Positions 25,420 to 32,769 of a DNA stretch of 47,690 nucleotides are shown here, piece by piece. The notes under the pieces are model-generated. The model searched no databases. It was not told where the DNA came from and saw nothing but the letters and a program-made list of their open reading frames with translations. The stretch lies in contig CAYJSJ010000008.1 of NCBI GenBank assembly GCA_964373065.1, positions 1 through 47,690 on the forward strand, in the 5' to 3' direction. A program made the translations under genes and the position numbers. The DNA is from CAYJSJ01 sp964373065 (GTDB lineage: Bacteria > Patescibacteriota > Gracilibacteria > Peribacterales > Peribacteraceae). Positions within the stretch are counted from its first letter, which is position 1. Each line of letters starts with the position of its first letter.

Positions 25420-26127
25420 TTAGTCGTGTACGAGGGTACCGATTTTCTCACCCCGTGCGGCACGAAGCAAGGCACCATTATTATCAAACATAAAGACTCG
25501 GATGGGGAGCTTCTGATCCATGCACAAACTGAACGCAGCCTGATCCATAATATTCAGGTGCCGTTCAATCGCCTCCTGATAGGAAATTTCCATATACTTC
25601 TTCGCATTCTTATCCTTCTTCGGATCACTGTCGTATACGCCATCCACATTTGTCGCCTTCAAAAGGGTAGCGCAGCCAAGTTCACAAGCACGCAGTGCAG
25701 CGGCGCTATCGGTTGTGAAATAGGGATTTCCCGTTCCCCCCGCACAGATGATCACTCTCCCTTTTTCCAAGTGACGAATGGCTCTGCGGATGATATATGG
25801 TTCTGCAAGCTGTGGAATGTCGATTGCACTCAGTACGCGCGTAAACGCACCAAGGCTTTCGAGAGCAGACTGGAGACCAACGGCATTCATAACGGTTGCG
25901 AGCATCCCTATGCCATCGCTTGCCGTTCTTTCTATGCCGCTGTCCTGGGTATCTCTGAAGCGCCAGATGTTGCCTCCTCCTACGACCACCGCCACTTGGA
26001 ACCCGCCATCGGCGACCTCTTTGATGCTTCGCGCGACCTGCAGCAGCCGCTCGTGATGCAAGCCAAATCCCTCATCCCGAGCAAAGAGCTCGCCGGAGAG
26101 TTTGATCATGACGCGCTTTCCTTTCAT
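25420..26127 (-). CDS. pyrH: UMP kinase
   Basis: A 235-residue bacterial hexameric UMP kinase of the amino-acid-kinase family, phosphorylating UMP to UDP with ATP. Visible motifs are VMIKLSGELFA, VAVVVGGGNIWRF, DGIGMLATVMNAVGLQSALE, IICAGGTGNPYFTTDSAAALRA and NVDGVYDSDPKKD. First gene of a pyrH-frr pair. A TATCAT box lies 7 nt before the ATG at 26127. Confidence 0.97.
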   Translation of the reverse strand: MKGKRVMIKLSGELFARDEGFGLHHERLLQVARSIKEVADGGFQVAVVVGGGNIWRFRDTQDSGIERTASDGIGMLATVMNAVGLQSALESLGAFTRVLSAIDIPQLAEPYIIRRAIRHLEKGRVIICAGGTGNPYFTTDSAAALRACELGCATLLKATNVDGVYDSDPKKDKNAKKYMEISYQEAIERHLNIMDQAAFSLCMDQKLPIRVFMFDNNGALLRAARGEKIGTLVHD

Positions 26128-26249
26128 CCCGTGTATGATAGAGCTTTTTGCGCCAAGCGCAAGGGTTCTTCGGCAGCCTGATTGCTGGTATACTATGTAA
26201 AAGAAGCACCACGCTCTGCGTTCTTCGACATCGATCGTTCACTCCCATT

Positions 26250-26326
26250 GCCCCGGTAGCTCAGTTGGATAGAGCGGAAGCCTTCTAAGCTTCAGGTCAC
26301 AGGTTCGATTCCTGTCCGGGGTACCA
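26250..26326 (+). tRNA. tRNA-Arg(TCT)
   Basis: The acceptor GCCCCGG pairs with CCGGGGT (one G-T). The D arm is GCTCAGTTGGATAGAGC, the anticodon stem GAAGC/GCTTC encloses CTTCTAA (anticodon TCT), and the T arm is ACAGG-TTCGATT-CCTGT. CCA is encoded at 26324-26326. Confidence 0.95.
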
Positions 26327-26330
26327 CTAT

Positions 26331-26363
26331 TCGTGAAAGGAAACCTACGGTTTCCTCTCACGA
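26331..26363. repeat. strong hairpin after tRNA-Arg
   Basis: TCGTGA-A-AGGAAACC-TAC-GGTTTCCT-C-TCACGA: 14 paired bases with one mismatch and a TAC loop, starting 4 nt after the tRNA. No T-run follows. It could serve as a tRNA 3' processing or termination structure. Its 3-nt loop matches the other hairpins of this window. Confidence 0.65.
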
Positions 26364-26489
26364 TCTCTCCTTCCCTTCAAATGAATCGCTCCAGCGCGGC
26401 AAAGCCACGCTTCGCGATGTATTTATTATGCTGCGTCTCCACTACTCTCATTACATGATTACAATTCTATATTTAGCTACGATAGAATT

Positions 26490-27014
26490 ATGAAAATTTC
26501 AGACCTCAAAGGACGCATGTTCGTTAAAGACATGAAGATTGTTCTTAAAGATATGGAGCCTTATGTAAGATCAGTGAAACCTCTTTGGAACGGGAGAGAC
26601 TTTAAAAACTTTTCTCTTAGGGCAAGGGAAATTTGGTCGCTCTGGCTATTGTGCTCAATCTTTAATCAAATGGGAAAAACTGATCTTATATTTGGTGAAG
26701 ACGACGAGAGTGACGGTATCCTAGTCGATAAATTAACTAGAGATGTGATTAGAGTAGAAAATGTGGCAGCTATGGATTTTCCAAATACTTCTCTGGCGGA
26801 GGGGGAAGATAGAATTATTAATGCTATTCTTGATAAAGCTTCAAATGGAGAAGAGTACGCAAAAGATAAGCTCCTAGTTGTGTTCTTCGACGGGGCTGGA
26901 CAGTATTTTCCGAATGAGGTGGCAAAGGCCATTCATGGTAAGCACCACTTTGAGAGAATTTATTTAATCGGACTACTTGATGATAAGTGTGGAGCTGAAT
27001 ACTCCTACATTTAA
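26490..27014 (+). CDS. hypothetical protein in AT-rich island
   Basis: A 174-residue protein of unrecognised family, clearly more AT-rich than its neighbours. No signal peptide. The layout (REIWSLWLLCSIFNQMGKTD, then EDDESDGILVDKLTRDVIRV-EN, then KDKLLVVFFDGAGQYFPNEV) resembles small restriction-nuclease-like folds, where a conserved acidic residue follows the first helices. I cannot identify a PD-(D/E)xK motif with certainty. It sits just downstream of tRNA-Arg, a common position for acquired DNA. The gene ends in a run of ten C in the spacer at 27020-27029. Confidence 0.5.
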   Translation: MKISDLKGRMFVKDMKIVLKDMEPYVRSVKPLWNGRDFKNFSLRAREIWSLWLLCSIFNQMGKTDLIFGEDDESDGILVDKLTRDVIRVENVAAMDFPNTSLAEGEDRIINAILDKASNGEEYAKDKLLVVFFDGAGQYFPNEVAKAIHGKHHFERIYLIGLLDDKCGAEYSYI

Positions 27015-27039
27015 GGAGTCCCCCCCCCCACCATCCGCA

Positions 27040-30000
27040 TCACCTCCGTCTCCTTCGCATCCACCCCACTCCTGCAGCTGCTCCTGCTACGAGCACATAC
27101 GCGATGGCAGGGCCGGTATCACCTGCGGGGGGTTTGGAGGTAATGAGCGAAGCGAGCTGCGCGTACCTAGAGAAGTCGAATGCAAGCGGCAGTGGCGCCT
27201 GCGGGACAGGTCGCACGGGGGCGGATGGCTTACTCTTTGTACGAAGCGCATTGATCTCTGTGCAGAGTTCACCGCGAATGAGTTGACCGGGACGGACAGA
27301 TGCGAAGATAGACCGTGCAAGTTCGATATTTTTAACAACGGGAATCCCCTGCCTGATTGCCGCTTCGCGGATTTCCTTTGCTTTCTTATTATTTCCTTTT
27401 ATGACAAGAATCGAACATGGGTCTCTGCTGTCTTCAAAGCGCAATGCATTTGCGATTTCTTCGGGATTTACGACAACTACATCGGCATTGAGCACGAATA
27501 CAGATGCAGAAACAGTACGCGAAGCGATTTCATTCACCGTACAATTATTTGTGCACGCATCATGGTCGATACTGTTTCCGTCATCACATGCTTCGGCAGA
27601 TTCGAGGATTCCGTTACCACACGATGAAATAATAGAAGGCCTCGCGAATTCAGGCTCACAGAAGCGGTCGCAACCATCGCCGGAAATGCTGTTTCCATCG
27701 TCGCATTGTTCACCGTTTTCACGTACTCCATTGCCGCACCCAGAATCACTGATAGTAATATATTCATTCTCACACATTGAGGAGCAACCGTCGCCAGATA
27801 GGGTATTTCCATCATCACAAGATTCGCCGCTTTCTACGATCCCGTTCCCGCATGTTTTAGTGCCGGAGACAAACGTACAATCTTTCCTACATGCGATACC
27901 TCCGTCACAGTCTTCTCCGCTATCGACCATACCGTCGCCACATCGCGGAAGTGTACAGGAAACTCTGCAGGTATCCGGACGGGTATCGGAGTTTCCCTCT
28001 GTACCGCCGTCGCATTCTTCAAGCAAATCTGTCACTGCATCGCCGCAGAAAGCCTGCCTGCAGTTTGTGCGGCACGCATTGGGGACACTATCGGAATTGT
28101 CGGTTCCACGGTCACATTGTTCATCGCTTTGACGCAGGTTATCACCGCATACAGAAGTTGTATTTGCCTCGCGAACCCTACAGTCCGTAGAGCAGAGAGA
28201 GCTGCCTGTGCCGTTTTTTGCACCATCGTCACACTGTTCATTTCCATCTGTAATTCCATTGCCGCACTCGGATGATGCTTCCTGCGTACTGTTTACTACA
28301 ATCTTCGCAGACAGTGTCTTACAACTCGATGAGCACCCGGCATTGGCAGCATAGTTGAATGTGCAGGTAGCGCCAGACTCGCAATCGGTGTCACTGCGGC
28401 AAGGACGGCTAGCATCTGAGGAACAGACACTTCCGTTATCGCACTGTTCGTCATCCAACGTTCCCGGCTGATTATCTTCACCGCGTTCCTGCACACTGCC
28501 GTCACCGCAGAATTCCGACGTACACGTATCGCTGCACCCATCACCGGATGCGGGAGCTGCCAAACCGCCTCCGCTCAGACATGCCTGTACAGCATCCGCG
28601 TCCGCCCAGAACAGGCCGTCAAACTGACCGCCGCTGCAGAGCCCGCCATAATCACACTCTTCACTTGCTTCTTTAATACCATTGCCACAGCTAGCAGCTG
28701 CATATTGAGGAAAAGAGGCCGAGGAACCTGTCCCTACACATGCTGCCAGAAATAGATACTTGCATCCGCCAATGATCGCTCCGTTGTCAGTCACCTCGGG
28801 CGCAGTGCAAATTTGCCCGCACGTAAGTTTTTCAAACGTCTTTACTCCACCGACATTGCTTTTTAACTTCGGCTCACAGTTCTCGCCAATTTCTGGGCTG
28901 ACAACTCCGTCCCCGCACACAAGGATCTTACAATCATAGGAACAGGTTCCCAGCCCGTTAAAGCGGGGTCCCGCATCACATTCTTCGCCCTTCTCTATAT
29001 CGAGGACGCCATTACCGCATCCGTCCGGGGGAGGAGGTCTGTTTGCATACGTTGTAGAGGTAACTGCTGAGCTACCGCCGCCTCCGCCGCCGCCTCCCGC
29101 CCCTTTAAGAAGGCAGTTACTCTGGCAAACGCTGCTATTGGGAGGTTCACACTGCTCGAAACCTTCTACGATATTGTCCCCGCACACCGCGAGCTGGCAA
29201 TCATTCGGGCAGTCGTCTGCATTATTACTATCGCCGTCATCACATTGTTCTCCTGAATTCACGACACCGTCACCGCATGTCCCATCAAAGAACCAATTTT
29301 CATTATTTCCGGAGTTCACGCATCCTACGCTGCAATTCATGAGCATGCCGCCGGAGGCATTGCTATCTTGAACATTCAGGTACTTTAAAAGCGTAGCACC
29401 GGAATCCTCCAAGGCGAGCAGTGCGGAGCTTCCCGTACGCGTCGAACGTATGTTTATGTTTTGATTCACGGCACCACGCAACGTAACAGCTCCAGAGAGC
29501 GTCTGGAGAGAGTTTGCCTCAAAAGTAAGCGTGACTGTCGACGTGGAAGTTTTCGATAGCTGATGAAACGCCGTTGATCCGCGGATTACTTGGCTTGCAC
29601 CATCAAGCACCAGAGATCCGCTGTTACTTCTAAAGAGTCCTCCGTACGCACAAAAGTCTCCCGCTACATTGACCGTATAGCCCGTCCCGACATCGAGGGT
29701 GCCTGCATACACACAAAAATTATTGTCGACATTGAGCGGGGAGCGCAGCGTATAGGTACCCGATCCTGTCGTCTTCTGTCCTGCAGCCAGCAGTGAAACC
29801 TGCGCCGCATCCATGGAGCGGGTGTAGATTCTAAAGTCGTCGATCGTACCGAGGAAGGCACCGCTGCCGACACCGGCCATGGCGAGTCGCAAATCGGAAG
29901 AGTTTCCTGCAGACCCCGAAATTGTTCCTACTTGGCTTGCAACATCAAGGCTGCCATCCAGGAAAATATTCGCCTCATTCGCATCCAGCGGATCGTATGA

Positions 30001-31218
30001 AACGGCAACATGGTGCCAGTCTTGATCAGTAACCGTGGAGATGGAAGTCGTAACATATCTCGATGAACCGTTTGATACCTCGAAAATGAGTTCATCCGTT
30101 TGGTCATCTATGTACAGCATGTATCCTGCAAAAGCAGTTCCGGATCCGGTCTTTTTTGCAAAGATCACATCCTCAGTCCCAGTCGATTTTCGACGGAACC
30201 AAGCAGCATACGTTCGCTGAGAAGATGAGGGAATATCATAGGCGTCTCCGAAGGTAACGTACTCGTCCGTTCCGTCATATTCGACTGCAAATGGATTATA
30301 AAACAGTGTAGTTCCCGATGTAGTCTGTACCCACTGCGCGCCGTTATTGAGCGTTGCACCCGTAGTGCTGACAAGTGTTGCCCCGGTGGTAGAGACTCCG
30401 GTACCTTCATCGAATCGGAAATAGGCATCCAGTCCGAAGTCTAGGTAAAGGTTGTAGAGGGCGGAAGTGTTTACCTGCAATGTTTCCCCCGAACTTACGG
30501 AAGTAAGGATCATATTGCCCGTCGTGGATATGATCCCGGGAATAACCACGGATCCGGATGCAGTCACACTTTGTGTGCCCATGCTGAGAGTTCCCCGCAC
30601 ATCCAAATCATGCGTAAAGATTGATCCGCTTGTCGTGTGAGTCGTCTGTGGCCATATAAATAATTCCTTGCTTCTTCCCATCTTCAAATCATTACCGGAA
30701 TACGTATAGAGAGCAATAACATCGCCGTCACCGGCATTGTCCGCAAGTTGCAAATCAAGAGAAGTGAGATTGAGATCCGTTGATTTCGTACGGAGAATCA
30801 GCCGGTCTTTGTAGATATCCATTCCCGTTACCGTCGAGTCGTTGAGTTCCGAAGCGTTCAGTTTCGTCACAAGGACGCCATCTTCATCTTCATCATTCAT
30901 AAATACCGTGATGACATCGTAGGCATTGAGAGTGAGTCCCGTAAATGTATAGCTCCCGGTTGCGCTTGTCGTCCGTACTGCAGTCGCCGTTCCGTTAACA
31001 TGCAACGCCACACCCGATCCCGCCCCCACAGGCGTCACGCCCTCATCGTGATAGACCGTTCCTGCAAAGATCACCGAACTATAGCCGTAGGCAATCTTCG
31101 TTCCAACATCGACTGGGAGTACCCTCCAAACAAATTGCGATTGATTGAAAAAGAGATAGAGCATTGCAGCTCCTGCACATACAGTGAGCACTTTCTGGTG
31201 GATGTTGGTATGCTCCAT
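27040..31218 (-). CDS. giant Cys-rich surface protein: LamG, DUF4215 repeats, FlhB-like domain, C-terminal anchor
   Basis: A 1392-residue exported protein. Order: N-terminal signal/anchor helix (about 8-25); small beta domain of carboxypeptidase-regulatory type (about 50-112); LamG/concanavalin-like domain (about 262-480, with AYFRFDEGTG, DWHHVAVSYD and IDDFRIYTRSM); beta-rich spacer; about 13 DUF4215-type modules (648 to about 1235) of the form CGxGxxxxxExCDDGN-CxxxC; a FlhB/YscU-C-like domain (about 1244-1328); Pro-rich linker; transmembrane helix (GPAIAYVLVAGAAAGVGW) and a final R5 tail. LamG modules usually bind glycans or proteins, and the Cys modules form a disulfide stalk, so an adhesin or host-contact role is likely. 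The TATAAT box 11 nt upstream supports the start. Confidence 0.88.
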   Translation of the reverse strand: MEHTNIHQKVLTVCAGAAMLYLFFNQSQFVWRVLPVDVGTKIAYGYSSVIFAGTVYHDEGVTPVGAGSGVALHVNGTATAVRTTSATGSYTFTGLTLNAYDVITVFMNDEDEDGVLVTKLNASELNDSTVTGMDIYKDRLILRTKSTDLNLTSLDLQLADNAGDGDVIALYTYSGNDLKMGRSKELFIWPQTTHTTSGSIFTHDLDVRGTLSMGTQSVTASGSVVIPGIISTTGNMILTSVSSGETLQVNTSALYNLYLDFGLDAYFRFDEGTGVSTTGATLVSTTGATLNNGAQWVQTTSGTTLFYNPFAVEYDGTDEYVTFGDAYDIPSSSQRTYAAWFRRKSTGTEDVIFAKKTGSGTAFAGYMLYIDDQTDELIFEVSNGSSRYVTTSISTVTDQDWHHVAVSYDPLDANEANIFLDGSLDVASQVGTISGSAGNSSDLRLAMAGVGSGAFLGTIDDFRIYTRSMDAAQVSLLAAGQKTTGSGTYTLRSPLNVDNNFCVYAGTLDVGTGYTVNVAGDFCAYGGLFRSNSGSLVLDGASQVIRGSTAFHQLSKTSTSTVTLTFEANSLQTLSGAVTLRGAVNQNINIRSTRTGSSALLALEDSGATLLKYLNVQDSNASGGMLMNCSVGCVNSGNNENWFFDGTCGDGVVNSGEQCDDGDSNNADDCPNDCQLAVCGDNIVEGFEQCEPPNSSVCQSNCLLKGAGGGGGGGGSSAVTSTTYANRPPPPDGCGNGVLDIEKGEECDAGPRFNGLGTCSYDCKILVCGDGVVSPEIGENCEPKLKSNVGGVKTFEKLTCGQICTAPEVTDNGAIIGGCKYLFLAACVGTGSSASFPQYAAASCGNGIKEASEECDYGGLCSGGQFDGLFWADADAVQACLSGGGLAAPASGDGCSDTCTSEFCGDGSVQERGEDNQPGTLDDEQCDNGSVCSSDASRPCRSDTDCESGATCTFNYAANAGCSSSCKTLSAKIVVNSTQEASSECGNGITDGNEQCDDGAKNGTGSSLCSTDCRVREANTTSVCGDNLRQSDEQCDRGTDNSDSVPNACRTNCRQAFCGDAVTDLLEECDGGTEGNSDTRPDTCRVSCTLPRCGDGMVDSGEDCDGGIACRKDCTFVSGTKTCGNGIVESGESCDDGNTLSGDGCSSMCENEYITISDSGCGNGVRENGEQCDDGNSISGDGCDRFCEPEFARPSIISSCGNGILESAEACDDGNSIDHDACTNNCTVNEIASRTVSASVFVLNADVVVVNPEEIANALRFEDSRDPCSILVIKGNNKKAKEIREAAIRQGIPVVKNIELARSIFASVRPGQLIRGELCTEINALRTKSKPSAPVRPVPQAPLPLAFDFSRYAQLASLITSKPPAGDTGPAIAYVLVAGAAAGVGWMRRRRR
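27235..27489 (-). other. FlhB/YscU/YlqH C-terminal-like domain inside the giant surface protein
   Basis: Residues about 1244-1328 read NADVVVVNPEEIANALRF, then VIKGNNKKAKEIREAA, GIPVVKNIELARS and GQLIRGEL. This follows the cytoplasmic domain of FlhB/YscU position by position: ADVxVxNP, an ALxx strand, VxKGxxxxAxxIRExA, xPxxxxxxLARxxY-like and GQxIxxxL. In FlhB the Asn-Pro bond of NPTH self-cleaves; here Asn-Pro is kept (N1251-P1252) but Thr-His is Glu-Glu. Stand-alone versions (YlqH type) exist in bacteria. Here the domain lies between the stalk and the membrane anchor of an exported protein. Similarity was judged by eye. Confidence 0.75.
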
Positions 31219-31229
31219 AGAATCTTAGT

Positions 31230-31235
31230 ATTATA
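31230..31235 (-). promoter_or_regulatory. extended -10 promoter TGG-TATAAT of giant surface protein
   Basis: A perfect TATAAT with upstream TGG on the minus strand, 11 nt from the ATG at 31218. The surrounding TTATGGTATAATACTAAG matches the promoter at 1697 in all but one or two positions, and the 11-nt spacing equals that of the other DUF4215 gene (34749-34754). Confidence 0.65.
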
Positions 31236-31353
31236 CCATAATTTTTACTTGTTCGTCCTCTGTCCGCTTGCATTTGTTAAGAATTATTGCCATTCCAATC
31301 TGTACAGATTTCCTATTTTACAAGCAATTTCCTACACTACGATTGCTACCGGT

Positions 31354-32763
31354 ATGAATCCCCTCCCCCAACTTCGCAAAACGGCAATTATCTGTACGAT
31401 CGGACCCTCCTCTTGGAAAGGAACAATCCTGACAGAGTTGGGAGAAAACGGCATGAACATTGCACGCCTAAACTTCTCTCACGGAACACGCGAGAGCCAT
31501 GAAGGGGTTATTGAAACCATTCGGGCATACAATGATATGCATGAACAACAGATCGGGATCATGCTGGATACAAAGGGAGCGGAGATCCGCACAGGCGACG
31601 TCCAAGATCCCATTGCCATTGCCAAGGGCGATGAAGTTGTCTTTTCCTCTACGGCATCTTCTAAAAGAACGAACTCCGGAACCGTCATCGAAGTGAGCTA
31701 CGATCACTTCGCAAATGACGTACGGGAAACCAATGTCATTCTGGTCGATAATGGCGAACTATCGTTCGATGTCGTTCGGATTGAAGGCAATGGAACTGTC
31801 GTCGCGCGTGCAAGAGAGAATGGAGTCATAGGAACAAGGCGCCATATCAATCTCCCCGGTGCGGATATTGATTTACCGTCCATTACGGATAGCGACTGGG
31901 AAGACCTTCGCTTCGGAGCTGAACAGAATCTCGATTTTCTCGCTCTCTCGTTTATCCGCGATGCAGAGGAAGTGGAGAAGGTACGGTCGCTGCTCCGTAA
32001 GACAAAAAGCACATCGCAGATCATAGCAAAAATTGAAACACAGAGAGGTGTCGCAAATATCCGCGAGATTATCGGCGCTTCCGATGCCATTATGGTGGCA
32101 CGCGGCGACCTGGGTGCCGATATGCCGTTTGAAAACCTTCCTGCAGTCCAGGATGAAATTGTCAGCCGCTGCCGAGATGCTGGAAAACCCGTCATCATAG
32201 CAACTCACATGCTTGAGAGCATGAAGGAGCACCCCGTTCCCACGCGCGCAGAGGTCACGGATGTAGCTCACGCTGTGGCTACCGGTGCGGATGCCACCAT
32301 GCTCTCAGGAGAAACCGCTTCAGGATGCCATCCTGTGGTAGCACTGCAGGCAATGGCACGCATTCAGATCGCAACAGAGCAGCATCTTGTACGCCTCAAA
32401 ACAGGCTATGATATCCGTTTCAAAGACAGCACGGAGGAAGAAATGAATTCTGCAGTTACTGTTGCCGAGAAGGAGGGCGCAGAAGCTTTCATCGTCATTT
32501 CTGAAACCGGACGTACCGCGCGTACTATCAGCAAATTTCGCCCAAAGATTCCTATTATCACCCTGACAAAAAGTCGAACGATCCAGAGATCACTCCTCCT
32601 TTGCTACGGTGTTTGCCCGTTGTATGTTTCGTTCGATGCGTCGGATGACGTGACCATGGAGCGAGGCATTGCACTCGCGCTCCGGGAAAATCTACTGCGT
32701 AAAAACCAACGTGTACTGCTATTAAAAGACCGGGCAAAGAAACCCGTAGTACGGAACGTGTAA
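31354..32763 (+). CDS. pyk: pyruvate kinase
   Basis: 469 residues from the ATG at 31354 (the frame is open further upstream, but the family begins at RKTAIICTIGPSS). It transfers phosphate from phosphoenolpyruvate to ADP in the last step of glycolysis. Motifs: TIGPSS, GMNIARLNFSHG, MLDTKGAEIRTG, LPSITDSDWEDL, LSFIRDAEEVEKV, AKIETQRGVANI with the catalytic Lys region, and VARGDLGADMPFENLPAVQD then ATHMLESM. The C-terminal regulatory domain is present (AFIVISETGRTARTISKFRP). The gene lies between the two DUF4215 genes on the opposite strand, with its stop 6 bp from the stop of the second. Confidence 0.96.
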   Translation: MNPLPQLRKTAIICTIGPSSWKGTILTELGENGMNIARLNFSHGTRESHEGVIETIRAYNDMHEQQIGIMLDTKGAEIRTGDVQDPIAIAKGDEVVFSSTASSKRTNSGTVIEVSYDHFANDVRETNVILVDNGELSFDVVRIEGNGTVVARARENGVIGTRRHINLPGADIDLPSITDSDWEDLRFGAEQNLDFLALSFIRDAEEVEKVRSLLRKTKSTSQIIAKIETQRGVANIREIIGASDAIMVARGDLGADMPFENLPAVQDEIVSRCRDAGKPVIIATHMLESMKEHPVPTRAEVTDVAHAVATGADATMLSGETASGCHPVVALQAMARIQIATEQHLVRLKTGYDIRFKDSTEEEMNSAVTVAEKEGAEAFIVISETGRTARTISKFRPKIPIITLTKSRTIQRSLLLCYGVCPLYVSFDASDDVTMERGIALALRENLLRKNQRVLLLKDRAKKPVVRNV

Positions 32764-32769
32764 CTAGCT

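Noticed and set aside
25417..26181. 254-codon plus-strand frame
   Set aside because: Antisense of pyrH, which has all UMP kinase motifs.
27235..27489. Presence of a flagellum or type III secretion system
   Set aside because: Only a FlhB-C-like domain within a surface protein is seen; no other export component is in the window.
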